Shown one piece after another: positions 22,448-33,471 of a stretch of DNA of 64,000 bases. Location: contig OX485805.1 of the NCBI GenBank assembly GCA_950295325.1, positions 16,295,501 to 16,359,500 of the forward strand, given 5' to 3'. Made by a program: the position numbers and the translations under genes. The notes beneath the pieces were generated by a model. It was given only the letters and a program-made list of their open reading frames with translations. It made no database searches and had not been told where the DNA came from. The stretch's first letter is position 1. Every line of letters begins with the position of its first letter. The stretch is from Polytrichum commune. Taxonomy: Eukaryota > Streptophyta > Polytrichopsida > Polytrichales > Polytrichaceae.

Positions 22448-22725
22448 GTTGGAGCATCCAGGGAATTCTTCTTCTCCGGCAAGGTGTTGCATAAGGCTGC
22501 GGTGGACCTCGTCATTGCAGAGTATCCTGATGGTTTGCCTGTCCCAGGAGTTTCTGAATTCCCGGGGCAAGTTCCAAATTGGAATAAGCAGGTTCATAAC
22601 TTTATCAAGTTCACAATTGGTTTTTGTCAGGGCTATCTTCACGACGATGGCGCACTCCTCTTATTTTATCCTGACAGTGTGCAAATCAAGAAGGAGGTCT
22701 TGAGCTTTCTCTACAACAACAACTT
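22448..22725 (+). CDS. Methyltransferase-like gene, exon 7 (left part): methylase N-terminal half
   Basis: Acceptor CTTTTTAG at 22,447. The translation VGASREFFFSGKVL, KAAVDLVIAEYPDG, HNFIKFTIGFCQGYLHDDGALLLFYPDS follows the beta-class N6/N4 methylase order: the strand before the catalytic loop, the catalytic loop itself (normally DPPY, here EYPD), the long helix, and the GALLLF strand. The exon is cut at 22,725 by an LTR retrotransposon and continues at 29,716 (NNN-LEVKEEWTIV). With the element present this exon cannot be read through normally. Confidence 0.7.
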
Positions 22726-23697
22726 TGTCGCAACCCTTGCTAGGTCCCTTAACAATCTTGCCAATTTTCGTTTCTAGCAAAGGTTACGAGCGCTAACCAT
22801 TCGCATTCCGCCATGCTAATGGTTAGCTCCTCTTACCCCGGACCAATAATTCATAGGAGGGAACCAACCCTCCTACTTTGCTTTCGGGACTCACCCCTTA
22901 ATTGGTAACCCATTTCCCCAATGTGGACTTCCATCCATGGAAGTCCAATCCTATGTTGATCATCGCATTGCCGGAGCAACACTACAACAACCCGAAGCAT
23001 ACTAGGCAACTATGGCCTCACAATAGGCCAAAGCCCATGGAGGCCTTGCCGTTCGGCCTCGGGTGGGTGAGGCCACACCACCTCACCCATATAAGCCTCT
23101 AGGACTCTACGCGGGGCCCCTACCCCACCGTCAACCAACCTCTTGTCTCTCTACCAAGAGTTGGGGCCAAGTGGACACTTTCCCTTAGCCGCTGGGCCTA
23201 GAACCCCCCAGCAGCTTCAGACCATCATAACTTCCTTGTACAATGTCTGATGCTTACACGTGACCACTCTATCTTCATCTACGCTTCACGTAGATGCCGA
23301 TGGACTCCTCACTTGCCCCATTCAGGCAAGTCTTGAGGAAGTTATGCCTGTTTGAACCTTGGCAGTCCCGGGAATCACTCCCAGGCACTGCTGCACCAGG
23401 GCGCTGTCCCGGGACAGCGCCCCACTCAAATGGCCATAACTCCTAGCTCACACCTCCGATTGAGGTGATCTTGAGCATTCTAGAATCACCACGCCATGAG
23501 CTACGCATAGCTCATGGCCTTACCCTCATGCCTCCTAGTCTCCGTGGGTGGGAGGCGTTCCCAACGCCCGGGGCCCTCACCCACACTAGGATCACTTGGG
23601 CCCTCTCACCAACGGCGCCACAAGTCCCGGGTGTCACTCCGGGGTCCCCCTTGTGCCCATGGTGTTTCGGGCACTCCTCATGGAGAGGTGCGCGACA

Positions 23698-23730
23698 CTC
23701 ACCCCCACCAAACGGAGTCGATGCCCTCAT
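23698..23730 (-). other. Polypurine tract region, family A copy 1
   Basis: The minus strand reads GGTGGGGGTGAG directly before the 3' LTR; this purine run is where plus-strand synthesis would be primed. Confidence 0.6.
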
Positions 23731-24699
23731 CGACTATACTCGTAGTCGGCACACCAATTCTCAAGTTGCCATCCTCTATGGTGCGGCATTGTGTTTACCT
23801 TAGGGCGCGACCCCCACAATGCATCTTCAAATTTGGCATAGTCCCAAAGGTGTCGTTCCTAGGTGGTCCGTTAGCGACCTTGGATCTCTCATCCAAGGAC
23901 CTAACCTATACTAGACCCACCTACTTTGGGACTCACTTGGGTTGCCCCTCCTTTGGGGCCTCCCCCGTTAGGCTACACTAGCCTAACATGACACATCTAG
24001 GCGAGACCTCAACGCTTCCACTAAGTTGTCTCGGTTGCAACTCCGAGATGGCTTTCCATTGTAAAGCCACGCCTCGATCGCACGAGGGTGATGCCAAGTC
24101 CCGCCCGACTCGGTTCCCACTTTGCTCTTTCGAGACATGGGTTCATGACTCCCATGCGCCAACTCTCGTTAGCTCGCGGGTAGCACTTTTATGAGCACGC
24201 GCCATCACCTTGTCCCCGCCCGGACAAGCCCATGGCTAAGAAGTTTCTTGGTTTTATCCAAGGCCCCTCCAAGCCATGGCCCCCAATTACTCGGCTTACC
24301 CAACTTAGTTTGGCATATCTATTCCCCCTCTTCCATTAACCAAGCACAAGTACAAGACTAGGACCTCATCTCATACTTTTCTCTTTGCACCACTAAAGTT
24401 TGGACTTTATTCCCTCAAGCCAAAGAACAAGTTCATGTTGTGGAGTAATTAACCTCGAAGCTAAGTGTGCTACTAGCATCTCTCCCCCACTAAAGGAGAT
24501 TGATGTCCTCATCAATGCCTACGCTTCATTTTATTGGAATCCTTAGCCTTAGTTTCTTCAAAGTGCTTCACCAATTCATTGGTGTTCACCATGTCTCTTG
24601 CCGCCACCCAAGCGGTTTCTTTCTCATGGTACCCTCACCATTTCACCAATGACTCCTTTGTACATTTTCTTTCATTTTCACTTGGACTTCCTACACTTG

Positions 24700-25928
24700 A
24701 GGATGCCCTCCTACCTCATGTTCCAAATGACCTCCACAAGGTCGGGACATGGCCTAATCACTTGCTTGTGATCGGGCCACAAGGTGTCGTCCTAAAATGA
24801 CTTTCGTAATGAGACATGAAATGTTGGATGCACTTTGATCTCCGGCAGTAATTCCAACTTATACATGTCCTTGAACACTTGTTCCACCATGGAAAACGAA
24901 GCTCCAATTTTGGACATGAACTTTTGAGTGAGGCCTTCCGGCTAAGTGAAGTTGTTCACATTCAACAACACCTTTTGGCCCACCTCATTCTCCACTTCGC
25001 GTCTTCCGGCATTGACTTGCATTCTGTAGCACCTTCGGGCTTTCTCCACCAACAACTTGGTCATCTCCAAGACTTGTTCACGCTTCTTAGCCAAGTCCTC
25101 ACCATCTTGGTTGAACTCTAGTGTTGAATGTGCCCCCTCGAGAGCTAGGTTAATAGGTTGGAGCGCATCCACTCCATAAGCCACCACGAAAGACCACCCA
25201 TTGGTTGTGAAGTGCGTGGCTACATTGCAATTACACTCCGCTCGACCCACATAGTCCGCCCAATCTCCTTGGTCCGCCCCCACCAAGTTCCTCAAGTATT
25301 GCTTCAAGACTCCATTCACACGCTCCGCTTTCCCATCCACTTGGGAATGCAAGGTCGTGCTAAACCTTAGTTTCATTCCGACCTCCTTAGAGAAATGCAT
25401 TGAAAATGCACTTGTGAACTTTGGATCTTGATCCCACACAATCACTCTTGGCAACCCGTGGTGCCTCAACCATCCTTTGAGAAAAGGCTATGCGGTCTCC
25501 AACGCGGTGGCGGTTCCCACAATCGGCACCATGTGTGCCAACTTGGCAAACCGCTCTACCATCAACAAGATGGCATCATACCCATGTGACTCCGGCAAAC
25601 TTGTGATCAAGTTCATGCACATACTATGCCATGGCGCCCACGGGATAGGCAAAGGTTGCAAGAGACTGCCTTGCTTTTGGTAAGAGGCTTGGTTCACTTG
25701 GCACTTTATTCACGCCTTCACAAAGTGGGTTATATCCTAGTTTATGCACCGCCAATGGTACCTCTTTGACACCATTCTATGGCGGTTTTTTCTTTCTCTT
25801 CTATGGCCGGCAATAGGACTATCATATTCCTCCTTCAAAACCGATAGCCTCAACTTGCCTTGTGGCACATATACCCGACTTTGTTTGCACTTGAACAATC
25901 CGTCCACCAACTTAACCTCTTTGAGCAC
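24700..25928 (-). pseudogene. Integrase with H2C2 finger and chromodomain remnant, family A copy 1
   Basis: From 25,928: LRLSVLKEEYDSPIAGH, then a Cys pair whose first member is a TGA codon (KA-stop-IKCQ), LLQPLPIPWAPW, LITSLPESHGYDAILLMVER, a TAG (ETA-stop-PFLKGW), GLPRVIVWDQDPKFTSAF, and HSQVDGKAERVNGVLKQYL, i.e. the integrase D,D-35-E core. After another TAG (NNFT-stop-PEG) come IKVHPTFHVS and remnants of a chromodomain. Several of these stops (the TGA and both TAGs) are shared with copy 2. Confidence 0.88.
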
Positions 25929-27422
25929 CTTGCTCTTGCAAAGCTCACCTAAAAGTTTTTGTGCTTTGGGGTAGTTAATTTACCCCTCCCGTATCTTGCA
26001 TCACAAGTTTCCTTCGCCGGCACACATAAGCCACAAGGTTTGGATGGTTCTCATTGCTTGGAACTCTTCCGGTCTACTTAGCGCATCCGGCACCACATTT
26101 CCACGGTCCGGTTTGTGGACTAGATCCACCTTCATAAGCGCCAAGCTATCATGCCAATGCAATGACTTGGCGCTCACTTGCGCTTGTATGTCAAAATACG
26201 TTTAGGACACATTGTCCTTGTAGACCTTTACTTTGTGCGACCCCAACTAGTGTCGCCACATCTTCAAGCAATGCACTACCGCAAAGAAGTTCTTTGTCAT
26301 GAGTTGGTTGTCTTCTTTGACAACCATCGAGCTTCATGCTCGCATATGCAATGGCCATCCATCTTACACAAAATCCACCATTGTTAAAATCACTCACCCC
26401 CGTATGCACCTCAAAAGGTTTGTCAAGCTCCGCGAACTTGAGTACGGGCGGCGAAGAGAACTTGGCTTAAGCTCCCCAAAGACTCGTGACAAACATCATC
26501 CCACTCTTGGGATAGCCATTTCTTTCACAAGTCGAACCATCGAGCTTCATGCTCTCATGTGCAATGGCCATCCATCTTGCTTCAACATCCGCCAATGGTA
26601 AAGTCACTCGCCCCCCGTATGCACCTCAAAAGGTTTTTCAAGCTCCGCGAACTTGAACACGGGTGGTAAAGAGGAACTTGGTCTTAAGCTCCTCAAAGAC
26701 TTGGTGGCAAGGCTCATCCCACTCTTGGGATAGCCATTTCTTGCACAAGTTGGACAAGCTTCTACAACCATGGAGCTTAATGCTCCCATAAGCAATGGTC
26801 ATCCATCTTGGATCAACATCCGCCAATGGTAAAGTCCTTCGCCTTCATGTGCACCTCAACATGCTCATGAAAACCCGGAAACTTAACCACATCTTGTGAA
26901 GAGAACTTACTCTTGAGCTCTCCAAAGGCTTGGTGACAAGGCTCATCCCACTCTTGGGATAGCCATTTTTTCCAACATGTTGACTAAGGTTCTAGCAACC
27001 TTAGAAAAACCATGAATGAAATGGTGGTAGTAGTTGGCGAGGCCAACAAATGACCTAAGCCCTTTTCTTGAGTCAAGGGCCAATTCTCTTTTTGGATTGC
27101 CTTGACATTCTTCATGTTCGTCCACCAACTTCCTTTGTCACCACATACCTCAAGAACTCAATCTCTCGTTGAGCAAAGTTATTTTTCACTTCTTGGCGGT
27201 AACTTTTTGGACAACACATTGGTGAATACATCCTTGTATCTCACCAACATCCCACCAATGTGGTTTGGAGGAGGCCCATCTTTCCTAGCCTCCCCATACA
27301 TTCCTTGGAGTTGCTCCAATTGAACCACGACCATTATGTTTTCTATTTTTCATTTGGTCCATTAAGACCAAATTCAACTTGGGTCCTCCTACCATAGGAG
27401 TCCTTGTCAATTTGAACTTCAA
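25929..27422 (-). pseudogene. Reverse transcriptase / RNase H region, family A copy 1 (degenerate)
   Basis: GLRSFVGLANYYHHFIHGFS (27,060-26,990) is the conserved C-terminal end of a Ty3/gypsy reverse transcriptase. PIAYASMKLDG...THDKELL at 26,400-26,190 is the RNase H strand and helix. A ~200-base block around the RNase H start (GCAATGGCCATCCATCTT type, with CTCAAAAGG) is tandemly repeated at about 26,300, 26,520 and 26,760, so this part is internally duplicated as well as stop-ridden. Confidence 0.75.
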
Positions 27423-28700
27423 TTATTTTCCATTATGACACATCATAATGCACCGCAAGCTCACCGGCTTGCACCTCACATCTATCATGTGAGTTTCAAA
27501 GTAGGCGGCCTTCACAATGACATGCATTTCATCTATTTCACATGGTGTGAAATTTTGACAAAAATCCAATGTCCCACATTGAAAGGTTACATGCATCGCG
27601 GCCTCCTTTGTCTCATGCGGATCGCCCTTTCCAAACCGCACCTTGGTGGGCTTGCCCGCTCTACCAATCGGCAAGCCCCAACTCCCTTGTAAATTTTGGG
27701 CTCAAGAAGAAGTGGTAGCCTCTTTTTATCAATACGTGAGACATTTCTCCCATTCATTTGAGCCTCAAGGTACAAGAGACTTGGCCTCGGCTTAAGGCTA
27801 CTAGCCTTGGCCACAATGCCATCGTCTTACATTCGGTCCTCGGCAACTTGGCTTGGCTTGGTCCGCACAGCCAACTTTAAACATTTCGTCCGCGGGATAA
27901 ATTGGTTTGGTGCCACAAAACCAATTTCTAATAGTTTGTCCGCAAAACAAACATGTTTTGCCTTGGTAGCACAAAGCCACCTTCCCACACTCCATCCGCG
28001 GCACGAACATGAATTGCCTTGGTAGGACAAACCCACCTGCCAACATTCCGTCCGCGGCACCAACATGTTTTGCCTAAGTAAAATGGACCAAACAATTTGC
28101 ACTCATTTCTTTGGGACCTACTTTGGCTAAAGCCACTTGTGGTGATGCGCCGCCAAACTTCTCTTTGGGACCATCGGCTTCAATGCTCTTGCAAACTTGA
28201 TGGTCCCCACCATGTCCTCAAGAAGCCTTAGGGACTTAAACAAGGCATCCACCACCCGCTTTTAAAACCCCACCTAAAAGGATGCATTTCTTAGAAAGCT
28301 CGTCCGTTTTAGGTGTATCCTTCATTTGTGCGTTTGAATAGCGCACATAGGCCTTAACAGGCCCCGGGTGCCTCATTAGCACCAAATTCATTCCAACATC
28401 AATACCTTCCAAGCATTTCAAATTGGAATTTCAATCCAACATTAATGCCCTCCAAGGTTTTGGGTGCTTTCGGTATTCTAGGCCCCAAATGTTTTTTGAG
28501 GTTTGAGGGAGCCCTTTCAAAGCACTCCTCCATTTTCTTTACCAAATCCACCCTCATGCCCACCATTGTCATTAGAACCAATGGTATGGTCAAATTCCAC
28601 TTGCACATGATCCTTGTTCCAATTTGAGCCTCACAACCTTTTGGAAACCCCGGGCTCACCATCATAACCTGCATTTTTGATACCCATGTTTCCCTCAAAG
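27423..28700 (-). pseudogene. Gag/protease region, family A copy 1 (degenerate)
   Basis: From 28,700 leftward there are only short frames. Around 27,830-28,080 a ~57-base unit (TCCGCGGCA-CAA...GCCTTGGTAG-ACAAA-CCACC) recurs four times. In translation it gives repeated Cys-containing blocks (CLFCGQ, CRGRNVG) that look like a decayed array of CCHC zinc knuckles. The frame at 27,674-27,423 (EIDEMHVIVKAAYFETHMID) matches the end of a retropepsin-like region followed by the reverse-transcriptase leader. No complete gag frame exists. Confidence 0.55.
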
Positions 28701-28724
28701 TGCGAGCTCAAAACTTGGAACCCT

Positions 28725-28736
28725 GCTCTGATACCA
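28725..28736 (-). other. Primer-binding site, family A copy 1
   Basis: The minus strand reads TGGTATCAGAGCAGGG two bases inside the LTR end. This is the match to initiator methionine tRNA common in plant LTR retrotransposons. Confidence 0.88.
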
Positions 28737-29715
28737 AATGTCGCAACCCTTGCTAGGTCCCTTAACAATCTTGCCAATTTTCGTTTCTAGCAAAGGTTAC
28801 GAGCGCTAACCATTCGCATTCCGCCATGCTAATGGTTAGCTCCTCTTACCCCGGACCAATAATTCATAGGAGGGAACCAACCCTCCTACTTTGCTTTCGG
28901 GACTCACCCCTTAATTGGTAACCCATTTCCCCAATGTGGACTTCCATCCATGGAAGTCCAATCCTATGTTGATCATCGCATTGCCGGAGCAACACTACAA
29001 CAACCCGAAGCATACTAGGCAACTATGGCCTCACAATAGGCCAAAGCCCATGGAGGCCTTGCCGTTCGGCCTCGGGTGGGTGAGGCCACACCACCTCACC
29101 CATATAAGCCTCTAGGACTCTACGCGGGGCCCCTACCCCACCGTCAACCAACCTCTTGTCTCTCTACCAAGAGTTGGGGCCAAGTGGACACTTTCCCTTA
29201 GCCGCTGGGCCTAGAACCCCCCAGCAGCTTCAGACCATCATAACTTCCTTGTACAATGTCTGATGCTTACACGTGACCACTCTATCTTCATCTACGCTTC
29301 ACGTAGATGCCGATGGACTCCTCACTTGCCCCATTCAGGCAAGTCTTGAGGAAGTTATGCCTGTTTGAACCTTGGCAGTCCCGGGAATCACTCCCAGGCA
29401 CTGCTGCACCAGGGCGCTGTCCCGGGACAGCGCCCCACTCAAATGGCCATAACTCCTAGCTCACACCTCCGATTGAGGTGATCTTGAGCATTCTAGAATC
29501 ACCACGCCATGAGCTACGCATAGCTCATGGCCTTACCCTCATGCCTCCTAGTCTCCGTGGGTGGGAGGCGTTCCCAACGCCCGGGGCCCTCACCCACACT
29601 AGGATCACTTGGGCCCTCTCACCAACGGCGCCACAAGTCCCGGGTGTCACTCCGGGGTCCCCCTTGTGCCCATGGTGTTTCGGGCACTCCTCATGGAGAG
29701 GTGCGCGACAAACTT

Positions 29716-30164
29716 GGAGGTCAAGGAGGAATGGACCATCGTTAATTCTCTACACCTCACTCGCCCTATGCATAACTCTAAGCGGGTGAGTAATTGTAGC
29801 CATTTCCCACTCTTCAAGTTCGAAGTCATTCATACTTTCAATCACATTGCTAACAATTCGAGGCCTATGTTTGATGTCCAGACTCTGAAATTCAAAGCAA
29901 TCGTGTTGGTTCGATCTTTCTCCACACCTTCGCTTAGGCCACCCAAGGAGTTTGTTATTTCTTCCAGTGACAAATTTGAAGATGTTGACCTTGTAAATGA
30001 TGACGTTCTTTTCAACATTGTCACCTCTGATACTGCACTCAAGCGCAACGACGGTGACACATTCTGGAGGGGCCCTAAAGAGAAGGCACTGTCCCTGCTC
30101 CAGCTTCTAATCAGTGGCCTTAGCCCTCCAGGCGGGATTATATGTGACCTCACTGCTGGAACTG
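29716..30164 (+). CDS. Methyltransferase-like gene, exon 7 remainder and exon 8
   Basis: Exon 7 resumes after the AACTT target copy and ends at 29,785 (CGG|GTGAGT). A 96-base intron (29,786-29,881) is proposed because of good GTGAGT and TGTCCAG sites; its length is a multiple of three and it is open, so retention is also possible. Exon 8 (29,882-30,164) encodes FKAIVLVRSFS, an acidic loop, then the beta-class methylase block FWRGPKEKALSLLQLLISGL-SPPGGIICDLTAGTG. The donor G|GTATGA splits the Gly codon of the AdoMet motif. Confidence 0.7.
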
Positions 30165-32253
30165 GTATGAGTAATTTGTATAACATTCCCATGCCTCTAG
30201 ACTTAGGCAATTCAATCACCTTCTACTAATTCATTTGTTTTGCTCTTTGTAGGTGTCGCAACCCTTGTGTCACAACCCTTGCTAGGTCCCTTAACAATCT
30301 TGCCAATTTTCGTTTCTAGCAAAGGTTACGAGCGCTAACCATTCGCATTCCGCCATGCTAATGGTTAGCTCCTCTTACCCCGGACCAATAATTCATAGGA
30401 GGGAACCAACCCTCCTACTTTGCTTTCGGGACTCACCCCTTAATTGGTAACCCATTTCCCCAATGTGGACTTCCATCCATGGAAGTCCAATCCTATGTTG
30501 ATCATCGCATTGCCGGAGCAACACTACAACAACCCGAAGCATACTAGGCAACTATGGCCTCACAATAGGCCAAAGCCCATGGAGGCCTTGCCGTTCGGCC
30601 TCGGGTGGGTGAGGCCACACCACCTCACCCATATAAGCCTCTAGGACTTCACGCGGGGCCCCTACCCCACCGTCAACCAACCTCTTGTCTCTCTACCAAG
30701 AGTTGGGGCCAAGTGGACATTTTCCTTTAGCTGCTGGGCCTAGAACCCCCCCAGCAGCTTCAGACCATCATAACTTCCTTGTATGATGTCTGATCATAAC
30801 AACCAACCACTCCATCCTCATCTACGCTTCACGTAGATGCCGATGGACTCCTCACTTGCCCCATTCGGGCAAGTCTTGAGGAAGTTATGCGTGTTTGAAC
30901 CTTGGCAGTCCCGGGAATCACTCCCAGGCACTGCTGTACCAGGGCGCTGTCCCGGGACAGCGCCCCACTCAAATGGCCATAACTCCTAGCTCACACCTCC
31001 GATTGAGGTGTTCTTGAGCTTTCTAGAATCACCACGCCATGAGCTACGCATAACTCATGGCCTTACCCTTGTACCTCCTAATCTTCGTGGGTGGGAGGCG
31101 TTCCCAACGCCCGGGGCCCTCACCCACACTAGGATCACTTGGGCCCTCTCACCAACGGCGCCACAAGTCCCGGGTGTCACTCCGGGGTCCCCCTTGTGCC
31201 CATGGTGTTTCGGGCACTCCTCATGGAGAGGTGCGCGACACTCACCCCCACCAAACGGAGTCGATGCCCTCATCGACTATACTCGTAGTCGGCACACCAA
31301 TTCTCAAGTTGCCATCCTCTATGGTGCGGCATTGTGTTTACCTTAGGGCGCGACCCCCACAATGCATCTTCAAATTTGGCATAGTCCCAAAGGTGTCGTT
31401 CCTAGGTGGTCCGTTAGCGACCTTGGATCTCTCCTCCAAGGACCTAACCTACACTAGACCCACCTACTTTGGGACTCACTTGGGTTGCCCCTCCTTTGGG
31501 GCCTCCCCCGTTAGGCTCCACTAGCCTAACGTGACACATCTAGGCGAGACCTCAACGCTTCCACTAAGTTGTCTCGGTTGCAACTCCGAGATGGCTTTCC
31601 ATTGTTAAGCCACGCCTCGATCGCACGGGGGTGATGCCAAGTCCCGCCCGACTCGGTTCCCACTTTGCTCTTTCGAGACATGGGTTCATGACTCCCATGC
31701 GCCAACTCTCGTTAGCTCGCGGGTAGCACTTTTATGAGCACGCGCCATCACCTTGTCCCCGCCCGGACAAGCCCACAACTAAGAAGTTTCTTGGTTTTAT
31801 CCAAGGCCCCTCCAAGCCATGGCCCCCAATTACTCGGCTTACCCAACCTAGTTTGGCATATCTATTCCCCCTCTTCCATTAACCAAGCACAAGTACAAGA
31901 CTAGGACCTCATCTCATACTTTTCTCTTTGCACCACTAAAGTTTGGACTTTATTCCTTCAAGCCAAAGAACAAATACATGCTGTGGAGTAATTAGCCTCG
32001 AAGCTAAGTGTGCTACTAGCGTCTCTCCCCCACTAAAGGAGATTGATGTCCTCATCAATGCCTACGCTTCATTTCATTGGAGTGTCTAGCCTTAGTTTCT
32101 TCAAAGTGCTTTACCAATTCCTTGCCGTTCATCATGTCTCTTGCCGCTACCCAAACGGCTTCTTTCTCATGGTATCCTCACCATTTCACCAAGTACTTCT
32201 TTGTACATTTTCTTTCATTTTTACTTGGGCTTCCTACACTTGAGGATGCCCTC

Positions 32254-33471
32254 CTACCTCATGTTCCAAATGATGTCCACAAGGTGGGGAGGTGGCCTAA
32301 TCACTTGTTTGTGATCGGGCCACAAGGTGTCGTCCTTAAATGGTTTTAGGAATGAGACATGAAATGTCGGATGCACTTTGATCTTGGGCGGTAATTCCAA
32401 CTTATATATGTCCTTGAACACTTGTTCCACAATGGAAAACGGAGCTCCAATTTTGGACATGAACTTTGGAGTGAGGCCTTCCGGCTAGGTGAAGTTGTTC
32501 ACATTCAACAACACCTTCTGGCCCACCTCATTCTCCACTTCGCGTCTTCCGGCATTGACTTGCACTCCGTAGCACCTTCGGGCTTTCTCCACCAACAACT
32601 TGGTCATCTCCAAGACTTGTTTACCATCCTTGGCCAAGTCCTCACCATCTTGGTTAAACTCTAGTGTTCAATGTGCCCCCTCGAGAGCTAGGTTAATAGG
32701 TTGGAGCGCATCCACTCCATAAGCCACCACGAAAGACCACCCCTTGGTAGCCAAGTGCGTGGCTACATTGCAATTACACTCCGCTCGACCCACATAGTCC
32801 GCCCAATCTCCTTGGTCCGCCCCCACCAAGTTCCTCAAGTATTGCTTCAAGACTCCATTCACACGCTCCGTTTTCCCATTCATTTGGGAATGCAAGGCCG
32901 TGCTAAACCTTAGTTTCATTCCGACCTCCTTAGAGAAATGCATTGAAAATGCACTTGTGAACTTTGGATCTTGATCCCACACAATCACTTTTGGCAACCC
33001 GTGGTGCCTCAACCATCCTTTGAGAAAAGGCTATGCGGTCTCCAACGCGGTGGCGGTTCCCACAATCGGCACCATGTGTGCCAACTTGGCAAACCGCTCT
33101 ACCATCAACAAGATGGTATCATACCCATGTGACTCCGGCAAACTTGTGATCAAATCCATGCACATAGTATGCCATGGCGCCGACGGGATAGGCAACGGTT
33201 GCAAGAAACCGCCTTGCTTTTGGTAAGAGGCTCGGTTCACTTGGCACTTTATTCACGCCTTCACAAAGTGGGTTATATCCTCCTTTATGCACCGCCAATG
33301 GTACCTCCATGACACCATTCTATGGCGGTTTTTTCTTTCTCCTCTATGGCCGGCAATAGGACTATCACATTTTTCCTTCAAAACCGATAGCCTCAACTTG
33401 CCTTGAGGCACATACACCCGACTTTGCTTACACTTGAACAATCCGTCCACCAACTTAACCTCTTTGAGCAC
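32254..33471 (-). pseudogene. Integrase and post-integrase region, family A copy 2
   Basis: Contains the same blocks as copy 1: GKLRLSVLKEKCDSPIAGH; KEDITHFVKA followed by TGA in place of the first Cys of the finger; LPESHGYDTILLMVER; the TAG after TALETA; DQDPKFTSAF and GKTERVNGVLKQYL. Copy 2 keeps a Glu (GAG) where copy 1 has TAG just before DITHFVKA, showing independent decay on top of shared lesions. The end reads HPTFHVSFLKPF...PPPHLVD, then a broken chromodomain start (EGILKCRK). Confidence 0.85.

Larger units (their letters stand above)
22726..29710 (-). mobile_element. Full-length Ty3/gypsy LTR retrotransposon, family A, copy 1 (6,985 bp)
   Basis: LTRs of 972 bp at 22,726-23,697 and 28,739-29,710 with TGTCGC...GCGACA ends, and target duplication AACTT at 22,721-22,725 and 29,711-29,715. 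The primer-binding site (28,725-28,736) and purine-rich tract fix the coding strand as minus. Read leftward the order is a gag-like remnant, protease-like region, reverse transcriptase, RNase H, zinc finger, integrase and a decayed chromodomain, which is the Ty3/gypsy chromovirus order. The two LTRs appear identical wherever I compared them, so insertion is recent, yet the coding region is broken by many stops. It interrupts exon 7 of the methyltransferase-like gene in antisense orientation. Confidence 0.93.
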
